Source: an uncultured Bacteroidota bacterium (lineage in GTDB: Bacteria > Bacteroidota > Bacteroidia > Chitinophagales > Chitinophagaceae). Taken from it: 64,000 nt of DNA. A program made the position numbers and the translations under genes. Below, in pieces: positions 1-8,862 of the stretch; the first letter of the stretch is position 1; every line of letters begins with the position of its first letter. The stretch spans positions 1-64,000 of the forward strand of contig CAIJXU010000064.1 in NCBI GenBank assembly GCA_903824725.1. The letters are read 5' to 3'. A model generated the notes under the pieces. That model was not told the origin of the DNA. It did not search any database and was given only the letters and a program-made list of their open reading frames with translations.

Positions 1-133
1 CTAAAGTTACTTTATCGCCTTTTTTCAAAGCTTTTGTAACTGCTTCGATAAAAGCGTCTAATGCTGCATTAGCTTGTGTTTTTGCGATCTCTGCATTGTC
101 AGCAATGTGAGCGATCAATTCTGCTTTGTTCAT
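1..133 (-). CDS. HU family DNA-binding protein (partial, N-terminal part)
   Basis: The reverse strand reads 44 codons starting MNKAELIAHIADNAEIAKTQ, the typical N-terminal helix pair of bacterial HU: MNK.ELI..IA....K..A..ALDAF...V..AL.KGDKV. The rest runs off the left edge, so the DNA-binding arms are not visible. HU is a small dimeric nucleoid protein that bends DNA. The start is fixed by the conserved N-terminus and by a good Bacteroidota promoter about 35 bp upstream. It is probably a single-gene transcript, because the neighbour upstream (394..696, same strand) ends 260 bp away. Confidence 0.9.
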   Translation of the reverse strand, partial: MNKAELIAHIADNAEIAKTQANAALDAFIEAVTKALKKGDKVTL

Positions 134-166
134 AGATGTGTTTTTTATAGTTTTAAAACGATGAAA

Positions 167-197
167 CAAATTTATTAGGTTTTATCAATTTCAACAA
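167..197 (-). promoter_or_regulatory. Promoter of the HU gene
   Basis: On the minus strand, TAAATTTG (167..174) matches the Bacteroidota -7 consensus TAnnTTTG. TTG triplets sit 17 bp (192..194) and 20 bp (195..197) upstream in the -33 position. The start codon lies about 33 bp downstream of the -7 box. The rest of the 134..393 gap is AT-rich, and I see nothing else there beyond a weak GGCC-stem hairpin near 357..376. Confidence 0.65.
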
Positions 198-393
198 TAT
201 TTTTTTGAAATTATTATTTTTATCTTTCCCTTGAAACCCTTAAATAGTAAGGATTTCATACAAAAATGACTTTTAAGGGGTATGTTTTTTATTAATTTAA
301 AACTGCTGAAAGCCTTATCTATATTGAGTTATAGCTATTTGTGGGCTGAAATATAGGCCTGTGGCGGTTTTCGGCCATTTAATATATCCACAT

Positions 394-696
394 TCAATTC
401 ACAATCTGCATATTGGTACTAAAATACAAGCATTGTTCACCCCATTGGCTGTAAAGCGCTTGTAATAGAGGAGCGGCATACTGGCTATGGAATAGGTGTA
501 ATTGGTCCTTATTGACAGTATAAAGTTGTAAAGTGTAGGTTGGGTTTTGATCCTCTGTCACTTCTATTTGATACCATTTGGTATCCGTAAAACAATGGGT
601 AGCGTTTAATTCTGGAAGAAAATTTGTTTTCATCCATGCCATCCAAGCTGCTTGGATAGCATGGTTTACTTGAAAGCTGATATTACAAACATGCAT
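394..696 (-). CDS. DUF4286 family protein
   Basis: This 100-residue protein has the layout of the DUF4286 family, which is common in Bacteroidota. The N-terminal strand MHVCNISFQVN is followed by a W..WM...FLPE..AT.CFTD segment, an internal Y.LQ.Y strand, and a C-terminal F.T.M.IV strand. This resembles a small ferredoxin-like (dimeric alpha/beta barrel) fold. No catalytic function is known for the family. There is no signal peptide, so it is probably cytoplasmic. It lies 7 bp downstream of the exonuclease III gene on the same strand, so the two are probably co-transcribed. The assignment rests on pattern memory of the family; the fold is inferred. Confidence 0.7.
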   Translation of the reverse strand: MHVCNISFQVNHAIQAAWMAWMKTNFLPELNATHCFTDTKWYQIEVTEDQNPTYTLQLYTVNKDQLHLFHSQYAAPLLQALYSQWGEQCLYFSTNMQIVN

Positions 697-703
697 GTTA
701 CAC

Positions 704-1471
704 TTATTTTATTTCTATGACAATCGGACAATGGTCGCTGTGCTTTACTAAAGGTAAGATAGAAGCGTCATTAATGCGATTAGATAAAGATTCGGTGGTG
801 CACAAATAATCAATACGCCAACCTTTATTTTGCAAACGCACTGAGGGAAATCTTTGACTCCACCAAGAATAAGCGCCCGTGGTCGTTGGATTTATTTTTC
901 TAAAACTATCCACCCAGCCCGCTAATAAAAAAGATTCCATCCACGCTTTTTCTTCCGGTAAAAATCCGGATGATTTTTTGTTACCCTTGGGATCATGAAT
1001 ATCAATATCACGATAGGCAATATTATAATCACCTGCTAAAATAATATGAGGCCGTTCTTTTTTTAAGTCTTGTATCCAAATAAATAATTCATTTAGCCAT
1101 TGGTATTTATAAGCTTGTCGCTCTGGGCCACTTGTCCCTGAGGGAAAATAGGCATTAATGATAGTCAGCTCTCCTATATCCACTCTTACGACTCGTCCTT
1201 CTGCGTCACTCATCTCATATCCATTCCCATACACTACTTTATTTGGTTTTACTTTACTAAAAATGGCCACACCACTGTATCCTTTTTTTTGAGCAGGATA
1301 CCAAGCAACATGATAGCCCATTGAAGTAAATAAGTTTAAATCAATATCAGTGGAACTGGCCTTGGTTTCTTGCACACAAAATACATCAACTGGATATTCG
1401 GTTAACCATTCTATCAATCCTTTTTTAATGGCCGCTCGAATTCCATTTAAATTATAACTAACTATTCTCAT
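704..1471 (-). CDS. xth: Exodeoxyribonuclease III (AP endonuclease)
   Basis: This 255-residue protein belongs to the exonuclease III/APE1 family (EEP fold), which cuts DNA 5' to abasic sites and degrades 3' ends in base-excision repair. Landmarks in order: MRIVSYNLNGIRAA at the start (metal-binding Asn), VQETKA (catalytic Glu), NAYFPSG, LAGDYNIA (Asp/Asn pair), GWRIDYL, and the terminal SDHCPIVIEI with the catalytic Asp-His. Length fits the family. The start is the conserved N-terminal Met. It probably heads a two-gene unit with the DUF4286 gene (7 bp gap). Confidence 0.93.
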   Translation of the reverse strand: MRIVSYNLNGIRAAIKKGLIEWLTEYPVDVFCVQETKASSTDIDLNLFTSMGYHVAWYPAQKKGYSGVAIFSKVKPNKVVYGNGYEMSDAEGRVVRVDIGELTIINAYFPSGTSGPERQAYKYQWLNELFIWIQDLKKERPHIILAGDYNIAYRDIDIHDPKGNKKSSGFLPEEKAWMESFLLAGWVDSFRKINPTTTGAYSWWSQRFPSVRLQNKGWRIDYLCTTESLSNRINDASILPLVKHSDHCPIVIEIK

Positions 1472-1486
1472 ATATTTTATTAAAAG

Positions 1487-2857
1487 CTATATGGGCAATT
1501 GAAAAATTTCACTAAAAGCCATTTGCAATAAAAAATTTCTTAGTTCCATATCATGATTACTTTTAGAAGCTACCATTTGATAGGGCTTGTTTTTGCCATC
1601 AGCGATGATGACTATTTTATCATCTATATAAATTGTTTTTAAATTGGCTTCATAGTTGATTGAAATTCTAAATGAAGACGATTTAAATTTTCCTTCGATC
1701 ACTTTTGCTGAAATGATTTTTCTTTTTTCATAAAAAGTTCCAATATTGATTTTTTTAGTGGAATCAAAACCATTAAAAATTTCGTTATAATTAAAAAACT
1801 TATCCTTCTCCACTACATTTTCTTGTACATTAAAATAACCAATACTATCTTGATCTAAAAAAATGGAATGAAAATTTCCCGGTACAAAGCCAATTGGCGA
1901 AGTAAATGAGTTTTGTTCATTATTATAGAGCCTAAATTCGATATAGGCTTCAATACTGTAATCCTTATTATTATTCACATCTCTTAGTGGCTGTATTACA
2001 TGGTAGTATTCGTTTTCGTCGTTATAAGGCCTTTTTTTGATAATAGGGAGCATGTCAATATAAGGGTTGCTTGTCGACTTATCTCTTTGGTTAATTTTTA
2101 TCATTTTTGCAGCGGGGGTCCTTAGTAAATAACTGCCTTCCTCGTTTCTATAAGTGACATAGGGCTTGCTGGTATCAAACATAATGCGAGGTTGATTATG
2201 TATAAAAGGCATCCATAAATTATCAGTTGAATAAGCAGCAGGCACTTTCGCTTCGATATAGTCCATGTCCTCCATATTCGGCGAGATATAGCCTAGCCCT
2301 TTCTGAAGTGCTTTAAAAATAAAGTGGGGGGTTGTTGCAGGTAAATTAACATTCAACCCCATACCAATACTTTTAGTGGCCATCATACTTAATAAAATCG
2401 TTTTTTTAAAAATCGCTTCTCTTTTTTGATTGTAGATATTACATGAAATGTACCAAATGGAATAGATGCTGTCTTTTTTTGATTCTGGAATTTGTACCAA
2501 ATCTTTTTGATACATAAAATCTGGGGTCATTTCGTATAATTCAATGTAGGCATGAAATTTACTATCCATACTTCTTGACCAATCGATGTTGATTTTTCCT
2601 ATTTGGTTGGACTTGGTTAAATGAATGGCCGAAGTGTTATAATGGATGTCTCTAACAAAATTAAGTTGCTTAAATAAACCAGAGTCTAAAGCTTCTAAAA
2701 GTGGATGAATATCCTCGGTAGGATACCAGTAATTAGCTGTAGGGGACTGCAGTGAATAAGTTTGAATTTGTTCCACTACCACCTTCGACTGCGCTTGTAA
2801 ACTCAAGGCACCGAATTGAATTAATAAGTAAAAGGTATATTTTAAAAATTGATTCAT
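1487..2857 (-). CDS. Secreted protein of unknown function
   Basis: I do not recognise this 456-residue protein. The reading frame is open to 2908, but I choose the Met at 2857. It begins a clear signal peptide (MNQFLKYTFYLLIQFGALSLQAQ), and a promoter -7 box at 2881..2888 lies upstream of it. The mature protein is rich in aromatic and charged residues with many predicted strands. The C-terminal half (after about residue 300) looks like a beta-sandwich of the kind seen in lectin or DUF1080-like domains. There is no lipobox and no type IX sorting domain. Its stop is 15 bp from the xth start, so read-through into xth is possible. It is divergent from the LOG gene. Confidence 0.6.
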   Translation of the reverse strand: MNQFLKYTFYLLIQFGALSLQAQSKVVVEQIQTYSLQSPTANYWYPTEDIHPLLEALDSGLFKQLNFVRDIHYNTSAIHLTKSNQIGKINIDWSRSMDSKFHAYIELYEMTPDFMYQKDLVQIPESKKDSIYSIWYISCNIYNQKREAIFKKTILLSMMATKSIGMGLNVNLPATTPHFIFKALQKGLGYISPNMEDMDYIEAKVPAAYSTDNLWMPFIHNQPRIMFDTSKPYVTYRNEEGSYLLRTPAAKMIKINQRDKSTSNPYIDMLPIIKKRPYNDENEYYHVIQPLRDVNNNKDYSIEAYIEFRLYNNEQNSFTSPIGFVPGNFHSIFLDQDSIGYFNVQENVVEKDKFFNYNEIFNGFDSTKKINIGTFYEKRKIISAKVIEGKFKSSSFRISINYEANLKTIYIDDKIVIIADGKNKPYQMVASKSNHDMELRNFLLQMAFSEIFQLPI

Positions 2858-2880
2858 GTCATTGATTAAACTAATACTTT

Positions 2881-2908
2881 CAAATTTAGTTATTTTTAAA
2901 TAACCCAA
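2881..2908 (-). promoter_or_regulatory. Promoter for the secreted protein gene at 1487..2857
   Basis: On the minus strand, TAAATTTG (2881..2888) matches TAnnTTTG, with TTG (2906..2908) 17 bp upstream. The expected transcription start (about 2875) lies downstream of the outermost possible start codon at 2908. This supports translation starting at 2857. Confidence 0.55.
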
Positions 2909-2958
2909 GTTCTTTATTTCATTTAACTTTACGTTCCAATCATCAATACCTTTCAGCT

Positions 2959-3696
2959 ATGGCGAATTTGTCAAAGCGGCGTATTATTCCAGCCACAAAA
3001 TCATATGAACTAGAAGGTCCCAAGCCTAGAATCAATGAGTTTTTATTTGCATTTCAAATTTTTATTGAATTTATCAAAGGTTTTAGAGCATTGCATTTTA
3101 TTGGACCATGTGTCACCGTTTTTGGTTCAGCTCGATTTAAAGAAGATCACCCATATTATAAACAAGCAAGAGAGATAGGCAAAAGAATTGCTGAATTGGG
3201 TTTTGTAACAATGACAGGTGGGGGACCTGGTATTATGGAAGCAGCAAACAGAGGGGCTTTTGAAAACGGAGGCAAGTCCATTGGCTGTAATATTAAATTG
3301 CCATTTGAACAACAGCCTAATCCATATGTACAAAAGTCAATTACTTTTAGTTTCTTTTTTATTCGAAAAGTATTGTTGGTTAAATATTCTTATGCTTTCA
3401 TCATTATGCCGGGAGGCTTTGGTACACAAGATGAATTTTTTGAAACCTTAACTTTAGCACAAACAAAAGTGATTAACGATTTCCCTATAGTCGTCATGGG
3501 GCGTCAATACTACCAACCCTTTCAACATTGGATGGAACATATGATTCAAGAGGGAACCATTTCACCTGAGGATAAAAAATTCGTACTATTTACAGATAGT
3601 TGTGAAGAAGCCATTCAACACATTAGTAGTTATGTGAATCAGCATTATATAGTAAAACCACGCAAGCGCTTGTGGTGGTTATTTGAAAAAGTATAA
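2959..3696 (+). CDS. LOG family protein (TIGR00730-type Rossmann-fold nucleotide-binding protein)
   Basis: This 245-residue protein has both signatures of the LOG/'lysine decarboxylase-like' family: GGGPGIMEAANRGA (about residue 92) and PGGFGTQDEFFE (about 151). These form the nucleotide phosphate-binding and catalytic site. Characterised members are cytokinin-riboside 5'-monophosphate phosphoribohydrolases or nucleotide 5'-monophosphate nucleosidases; true lysine decarboxylase activity is not expected. A basic N-terminal extension of about 45 residues precedes the Rossmann core, as in many Bacteroidota members. The start ATG is the first in frame and sits in the short divergent intergenic region. 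It is transcribed alone, convergent with metH. Confidence 0.88.
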   Translation: MANLSKRRIIPATKSYELEGPKPRINEFLFAFQIFIEFIKGFRALHFIGPCVTVFGSARFKEDHPYYKQAREIGKRIAELGFVTMTGGGPGIMEAANRGAFENGGKSIGCNIKLPFEQQPNPYVQKSITFSFFFIRKVLLVKYSYAFIIMPGGFGTQDEFFETLTLAQTKVINDFPIVVMGRQYYQPFQHWMEHMIQEGTISPEDKKFVLFTDSCEEAIQHISSYVNQHYIVKPRKRLWWLFEKV

Positions 3697-3711
3697 TAGC
3701 AAAACAACGAC

Positions 3712-6423
3712 TTATTCAATGACAGGTTGTAACCATCTTGTGATGTATTCTAAGCTTTGATTTTTCCTTTTGGCATAGTCCACTACTTGATCTTGTTGAA
3801 TTTTACCTAATCCGAAATATTGGCTTTGAGGATGTGCAAAGTACCAGCCGCATACACTTGATGCAGGATACATTGCCAAGCTTTCAGTTAATGTAATGCC
3901 TGTATGTTTTTCAACTTCTAATAAATTAAATAAGGTATATTTTTCAGTATGGTCGGGGCAAGCAGGGTAGCCTGGTGCAGGGCGGATCCCAACATATTGT
4001 TCACTGATTAGGGATTCATTGGTTAAGGTTTCATCCGCAGCATAACCCCAAAATTCTTTACGTGTTTTAGCATGTAAATACTCTGCAAAGGCTTCGGCTA
4101 ATCGATCGGCGAGTGCTTGTAAAATGATTTTATTATAATCATCTAAATTATCCTCAAAGTGTTTGATGTGTTTTTCGATACCATGAATAGTCACTGCAAA
4201 AGCACCTAGATAATCTTTTTTATTTTCACTTGCTGGACATATAAAATCTGCCAAAGAAAAATTAGGTTGTCCTGCAGCTTTGATGGCTTGTTGTCTTAAA
4301 AAGTGCAATGCTACTTTTTCGGATCCATTTTCGACGATCACATCATCCTCGATCGCATTGGCTGGCCAAAATCCAACAGCACCTTTAGCTGTTAACCATT
4401 TTTCTTTTACAATGGTGTTCAATAAATTGGTTGCATCTTGATATAATTTGGTAGCTACTTCTCCTACTTTTTCGTCCGTTAAGATAGCAGGAAAATGACC
4501 ATGCAATTCCCATGCAATAAAAAAGGGTTTCCAATCAATATAGTCAACCAAAACTGAAAGGTCCGTTATTTCAATTTCTTTATTTCCTAAAAATTGAGGT
4601 GGTGGAGCAACAAAATGGCTCCAATCGATAGGTGCTTTATTTTTTAAAGCATTCACATAAGGCAATGATTGCTTAGTGGTCTTTTTATTATCAAAATCCG
4701 ATTTAAGCGAAGTGTAAGCAGTACTTAATTCTTTTAGAAAAGGCGCTTTTTGATCTTTGTTTAATAATGAGCTTGCAACAGTGACACTTCTTGAAGCATC
4801 TAAAACATGTATGACACCTTCTCCATATTCAGGTGCAATTTTAACCGCAGTATGCATGCGTGAAGTGGTAGCGCCGCCAATCATTAATGGAATGTTCATG
4901 CCTCTTCGTTTCATCTCCTTTGCGATATGCACCATTTCATCTAAGGAAGGCGTAATCAATCCACTTAACCCAATAATGTCTACTTCCTGTTTTTGTGCTT
5001 CGGCTAATATTTTATCTGCTGCCACCATCACACCCAAATCAATGATTTCATATCCATTACAACCCAATACCACACCTACAATATTTTTTCCAATATCATG
5101 TACATCGCCTTTTACAGTGGCTAATAATATTTTAGCAGGTCCTTTTGACGCACCAAGTGGGTTAATAGAGGCTAATTTTTTTCTTTCTTTTTCAGCTTCA
5201 ATAAAAGGGGTTAATACTGCCACACTCTTTTTCATTACCCTTGCACTTTTTACCACCTGTGGTAAAAACATTTTACCTGATCCGAATAAATCCCCCACTT
5301 GGTTCATCCCAGCCATTAAGGGACCCTCAATGACTTCTAAGGGTTCATTGTATTTTAATCTTGCTTCTTCGGTATCTGCATCAATAAAGTCGGTGATTCC
5401 ATTGATTAATGAATGGGCTAATCTTTCTTCAACAGTGCCTTCGCGCCAAGCAGCGCTTTTTACTTCTACTTTTCCTTTTGCTTTTACGGTATCGGCGTAT
5501 TGTATTAATGCTTCAGTGGCTTCATTGTTGTCATTATTTCTATTCAAAATAACGTCCTCGCATAAATTACGTAGTGTAGGTTCAATTTCATCATACACTT
5601 CTAATTGACCAGCATTCACAATACCCATATCCATACCCGCTTTAACGGCATGAAATAAAAATACAGCGTGAATGGCTTCTCTCACCGCATCATTCCCTCT
5701 AAAAGAGAAGGATACATTCGATACCCCGCCACTTACTTTGGCTAAAGGCATTTTTTGTTTGATCACTCTTGTTGCTTCAATAAAATCGACCGCGTAGTTA
5801 TTATGTTCTTCAATACCGGTAGCCACCGCAAAAATATTGGGATCAAATATAATATCTTGTGGATCAAAGCCAACTTGTTCAACTAATATTTTATATGCGC
5901 GTTCGCAAATTTCTATTTTACGATCTTTCGTATCTGCCTGTCCTTTTTCATCAAAAGCCATGACAATAACTGCAGCGCCAAATGCTTTACAAATATGTGC
6001 TTGCTCAATAAATTTAGCTTCTCCTTCCTTCATCGAAATGGAATTCACAATACATTTTCCTTGTACACATTTTAAACCCGCTTCAATAATTTCAAATTTA
6101 GAACTATCAATCATGATAGGAATTTTAGCGATATCGGGTTCGCTTTGTACTAAATTTAAAAAAGTGGTCATAGCAAGTACGCCTTCTAATAAGGCATCAT
6201 CCATATTGACATCAATAATTTGTGCACCACTTTCAACTTGATTGCGAGCTACGGATAAAGCTTCCTCGTATTTGTTTTCCTTAATAAGTCGCGCAAATTT
6301 TTTAGAACCTGTTACATTAGTTCGCTCACCTACATTTACAAAATTAGTTTCAGGACGGATGACCAAAGGTTCTAATCCGGCTAATCTCAAAAAGGGTTTA
6401 ATATGTATTATTTCGTCGCTCAT
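3712..6423 (-). CDS. metH: Methionine synthase, cobalamin-dependent, modules 2-4 (folate, B12 and activation domains)
   Basis: This 903-residue protein carries the methyltetrahydrofolate-binding, cobalamin-binding and reactivation modules of MetH, but not the homocysteine module. Pterin-binding barrel: [13 protein letters not shown] near the start and IMIDSS. B12 cap and Rossmann domain: the DxHxxG motif in [13 protein letters not shown] near residue 440, followed by the G.SGL motif. Reactivation domain: [12 protein letters not shown] near residue 830, which binds AdoMet. Together with the upstream gene (3-nt gap) it supplies all four modules for homocysteine to methionine conversion. The N-terminus starts in what is the interdomain linker of one-chain MetH. 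No lesion is visible. Confidence 0.93.
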   Translation of the reverse strand: MSDEIIHIKPFLRLAGLEPLVIRPETNFVNVGERTNVTGSKKFARLIKENKYEEALSVARNQVESGAQIIDVNMDDALLEGVLAMTTFLNLVQSEPDIAKIPIMIDSSKFEIIEAGLKCVQGKCIVNSISMKEGEAKFIEQAHICKAFGAAVIVMAFDEKGQADTKDRKIEICERAYKILVEQVGFDPQDIIFDPNIFAVATGIEEHNNYAVDFIEATRVIKQKMPLAKVSGGVSNVSFSFRGNDAVREAIHAVFLFHAVKAGMDMGIVNAGQLEVYDEIEPTLRNLCEDVILNRNNDNNEATEALIQYADTVKAKGKVEVKSAAWREGTVEERLAHSLINGITDFIDADTEEARLKYNEPLEVIEGPLMAGMNQVGDLFGSGKMFLPQVVKSARVMKKSVAVLTPFIEAEKERKKLASINPLGASKGPAKILLATVKGDVHDIGKNIVGVVLGCNGYEIIDLGVMVAADKILAEAQKQEVDIIGLSGLITPSLDEMVHIAKEMKRRGMNIPLMIGGATTSRMHTAVKIAPEYGEGVIHVLDASRSVTVASSLLNKDQKAPFLKELSTAYTSLKSDFDNKKTTKQSLPYVNALKNKAPIDWSHFVAPPPQFLGNKEIEITDLSVLVDYIDWKPFFIAWELHGHFPAILTDEKVGEVATKLYQDATNLLNTIVKEKWLTAKGAVGFWPANAIEDDVIVENGSEKVALHFLRQQAIKAAGQPNFSLADFICPASENKKDYLGAFAVTIHGIEKHIKHFEDNLDDYNKIILQALADRLAEAFAEYLHAKTRKEFWGYAADETLTNESLISEQYVGIRPAPGYPACPDHTEKYTLFNLLEVEKHTGITLTESLAMYPASSVCGWYFAHPQSQYFGLGKIQQDQVVDYAKRKNQSLEYITRWLQPVIE

Positions 6424-6426
6424 AAT

Positions 6427-7440
6427 TTATATAGTAGGGTCTAAAATAGGTAATGATCTTGGTGTCATATTTTTTACATGATCAGCCATATGCTTAATAT
6501 GTTCAGGTGTAGTGCCGCAGCAACCGCCTACAATATTTACAAATTTATTTTTAGCCCACTCTTCAATAAAGTGTGCAGTTTGGTGCGGCGCTTCATCGTA
6601 TTCTCCCATTGCATTAGGTAAGCCAGCATTGGGATAGGCCGATGTGTAACAACTTGCGATTTGTGAAAGTTCTTCAATATGACTTCTCATTTCCTGAGCG
6701 CCTAAAGCACAGTTCAGCCCCACACTTAAAGGTTTAGCATGTTCAATAGAGGTATAAAAAGCTTCTAAGGTTTGTCCACTTAAAGTACGACCAGAGGCAT
6801 CCGTTATAGTGCCACTAATCATGATGGGCAATTCTGGAATTTGTTTTTTTCTAAAAAATTCTTTTACAGCAAATATGGCGGCCTTCGCATTTAATGTATC
6901 AAAGATGGTTTCAATTAAAATGACATCCACACCTCCATCTACTAAGCCTCTAATTTGTTCTGTATAAGCCGTAACCACTTCATCAAAAGTGACAGCACGA
7001 AAACCTGGATTGTTTACATCGGGAGATAAGCTTAAAGTTTTATTTAAAGGTCCGATAGAACCCGCAATATATTTTTCTGTTGCGTTAGGATGTTTTGATT
7101 TGTATTGGCTAATCGCTTCTTGCACACATTTAGCTGCTGCCACATTTAATTCATAAGCCAATGATTGCATATCATAATCGGCCATGGCAATAGAAGTGCT
7201 ACTAAAAGTATTGGTTTCGATAATATCAGCACCTGCTTCTAAATATTGTAAGTGAATTCCTGTAATGATTGAAGGCTGGGTAATACTTAATAAATCATTA
7301 TTCCCTTTAAGGTCAGAAGGCCAATCGGCAAAACGCGTACCGCGGTAATCTGCTTCCGATAATTTATGGCGCTGAATCATTGTGCCCATAGCACCATCAA
7401 TGACTAAAATTCGCTTTTTGAGTGTCTCTTGAATTGACAT
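6427..7440 (-). CDS. Methionine synthase homocysteine-binding module (split MetH)
   Basis: This 337-residue homocysteine methyltransferase domain starts [21 protein letters not shown]. Its zinc ligands are present: the Cys of GLNCALGA and the Cys pair of [10 protein letters not shown]. In one-chain MetH these residues activate homocysteine. The upstream Met at 7458 is possible but lies before the conserved start; I prefer 7440. The gene ends 3 nt before the next start, so the two are almost certainly translationally coupled and act as one enzyme. It is the first gene of the operon, behind the promoter at 7591..7622 and a leader of about 145 nt. The split arrangement is, from memory, common in Bacteroidota. 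Confidence 0.9.
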   Translation of the reverse strand: MSIQETLKKRILVIDGAMGTMIQRHKLSEADYRGTRFADWPSDLKGNNDLLSITQPSIITGIHLQYLEAGADIIETNTFSSTSIAMADYDMQSLAYELNVAAAKCVQEAISQYKSKHPNATEKYIAGSIGPLNKTLSLSPDVNNPGFRAVTFDEVVTAYTEQIRGLVDGGVDVILIETIFDTLNAKAAIFAVKEFFRKKQIPELPIMISGTITDASGRTLSGQTLEAFYTSIEHAKPLSVGLNCALGAQEMRSHIEELSQIASCYTSAYPNAGLPNAMGEYDEAPHQTAHFIEEWAKNKFVNIVGGCCGTTPEHIKHMADHVKNMTPRSLPILDPTI

Positions 7441-7499
7441 AAATAAATTTTTATGCATTGATCCAAAAGAAAATAAGACGCTAAATGAATACTCATTAT

Positions 7500-7583
7500 C
7501 TAATGGGGGTGATAATAGTATCGTTTATTAGTTCTTTTTTTCTCTCGAATGGCAGGTTGAACAATAAACAAATCCACCTGCAA
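7500..7583 (-). CDS. Candidate leader ORF upstream of split metH
   Basis: Between the metH promoter and its start codon, the minus strand holds an open frame of 27 codons from a TTG at 7583 (or 25 from GTG at 7577). It ends KRYYYHPH and then TAG. It lacks an ATG, so translation is uncertain. The DNA also forms two hairpins: GCAGGT/ACCTGC (7552..7580) and ATTATC/GATAAT (7495..7516), the second spanning the stop codon. The Tyr/His-rich tail does not suggest a Met-sensing attenuator. It could be a short regulatory peptide or an unrelated open frame in a structured leader RNA. Confidence 0.3.
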   Translation of the reverse strand: MQVDLFIVQPAIREKKRTNKRYYYHPH

Positions 7584-7590
7584 TGCGTGG

Positions 7591-7622
7591 CAAAGTTAAT
7601 ACACTATTGCATTGTAGCCAAA
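7591..7622 (-). promoter_or_regulatory. Promoter of the split metH operon
   Basis: On the minus strand, TAACTTTG (7591..7598) fits TAnnTTTG exactly. TTTG (7619..7622) lies 20 bp upstream, the usual Bacteroidota spacing. Transcription should start near 7584, giving a 5' leader of about 145 nt before the 7440 start codon. Such a long leader suggests post-initiation control. Confidence 0.7.
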
Positions 7623-7650
7623 TAAAGCAGATGTTAAGGATTGCTGTAAC

Positions 7651-8181
7651 TTATTGATAGGTAGCGGCAATATCAATATTGATTTTATCGGCTACTAACT
7701 TTATTAAAATACCTCCAATTTTAAAGTCTTTTAAGGTGACTGTAAATTGAGCAGTGGCAGTTGGTACGCCATTTTTAATTTCTATTACTCCGTTAGTTTG
7801 CATGGCTTTATTCACACCATGAACTTGCATAGTGCCTGTCACCGTAATTGGATACTTGCCATCTTTTGCAAAGTTGACGCTTGAAAAATTGGTGATTTTG
7901 CCGTTAAAAAAAGCGCGAGGGAATTGATCACTTTCTAAATATTCTTCATTGAAATGTTTTTGCATGCCTTCCATTTCAAATTTAAAATCTTTGATAAGCA
8001 TGATGAAACTTAAGTCAGCATTGGATTGTAGACGACTCACTACATTCTTATTCACTGCATCAATATCATTATCATCGACAGCGGTAAAATGTACTTCAGC
8101 TTTTGAAGTACTGTAATTTTTTTGTGCCCATGCTGCGAAATGCATGCTTAATAATATTGCTAAAACAAAGATTTGCTTCAT
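7651..8181 (-). CDS. YceI-like secreted lipid-binding protein
   Basis: This 176-residue protein has a clean signal peptide (MKQIFVLAILLSMHFAAWAQ). The following domain fits the YceI-like lipocalin-type barrel: F.ML.KDFKFEMEGMQKHFNEEYLESDQFPRA in the middle, then GTMQVHGVNK and a terminal LKDFKI strand. YceI proteins bind isoprenoid or other long lipids in the periplasm, but the ligand here is unknown. It is the last gene of a same-strand run from the helicase (13502) through the lipoprotein and recR, with a 45-bp gap to recR, so it may be co-transcribed or have its own promoter. The assignment is from motif pattern and length (about 180 residues is typical). Confidence 0.8.
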   Translation of the reverse strand: MKQIFVLAILLSMHFAAWAQKNYSTSKAEVHFTAVDDNDIDAVNKNVVSRLQSNADLSFIMLIKDFKFEMEGMQKHFNEEYLESDQFPRAFFNGKITNFSSVNFAKDGKYPITVTGTMQVHGVNKAMQTNGVIEIKNGVPTATAQFTVTLKDFKIGGILIKLVADKINIDIAATYQ

Positions 8182-8226
8182 ACTTAATGTTTAAACATTA
8201 AAATTAAATCATTCTGGGGAATCTTC

Positions 8227-8841
8227 CTATTTTATATACTGCTGAATAGGTTGTCGGTTGGAAATACTCTTCCCAAGGGTCATTTCATCGGCATATTCTA
8301 ATTCGCCTCCAAAAGCAATACCCCTTGCAATAGTGGTAATGATACATTGGGATTTTGCGAGCTTTTTTTGAATATAATAAATAGTCGTGTCCCCTTGAAT
8401 ATTGGGGTTTAAGGCAAATACCAACTCATTGACTTGTTCATTTTTTACTCTTTCAATGAGGGGATTAATGGTAAGTTGTTCGGGTCCAATACCATCCAAT
8501 GGAGAAATAATTCCACCTAAGACATGATAAGTGCCATTAAATTGTTGGGTATTTTCAATTGCAATGACATCTCTGATATTTTCAACGACACAGATGGTAT
8601 TTTTTTGACGACCCGAATTAGCACAAATGGAACAAATGGTGCCATCACTAATATTGTAACAACGTTGACAAAATTTTATTTCCTTTCTCATTTTTTGTAA
8701 GATCTCACTAAAATGAGTGGTGACTTCGATGTCTTGCTTTAATAAATGCAATACTAAGCGGAGTGCCGTTTTTTTACCAATACCCGGTAATTTTGAAAAT
8801 TCAGCTACTGCGTTTTCTAATAATGTGGAGGGTAATTGCAT
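8227..8841 (-). CDS. recR: Recombination protein RecR
   Basis: This 204-residue protein has the whole RecR layout. An N-terminal helix-hairpin-helix (LPGIGKKTALRLVLHLL) comes first. A four-Cys zinc finger follows (C..C in CQRCYN, then C..C in CSICAN, about residues 58-75). Next is a Toprim domain with CVVEN and the YHVLGGIISPLDGIGPEQL segment, then the C-terminal SNRQPI. RecR acts with RecO, and RecF where present, to load RecA onto SSB-coated gaps. It is 21 bp downstream of the Ig-like lipoprotein gene and probably part of that transcript. Confidence 0.95.
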   Translation of the reverse strand: MQLPSTLLENAVAEFSKLPGIGKKTALRLVLHLLKQDIEVTTHFSEILQKMRKEIKFCQRCYNISDGTICSICANSGRQKNTICVVENIRDVIAIENTQQFNGTYHVLGGIISPLDGIGPEQLTINPLIERVKNEQVNELVFALNPNIQGDTTIYYIQKKLAKSQCIITTIARGIAFGGELEYADEMTLGKSISNRQPIQQYIK

Positions 8842-8862
8842 ATGGCTATAATCAAAGTAAAA

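Noticed and set aside
4757-5608. Long open frame of 283 codons on the plus strand opposite metH
   Set aside because: It is antisense to the strongly conserved MetH pterin and B12 domains and has no family motif. Low-GC codon bias often leaves such open antisense frames.
5837-6481. Two further plus-strand open frames opposite metH
   Set aside because: They are also antisense to conserved coding sequence, with Ser/Ile-rich composition and no motif.
3712-7440. Split metH as a sequencing frameshift
   Set aside because: The break is in the linker, with a proper stop and an ATG after 3 nt, and both proteins have complete domain ends.
7441-7590. SAM (S-box) riboswitch before metH
   Set aside because: The conserved GGTGGAGGG-type core and P2/P3 sequence are absent; only a TTATCA-like strand and two unrelated hairpins are seen.
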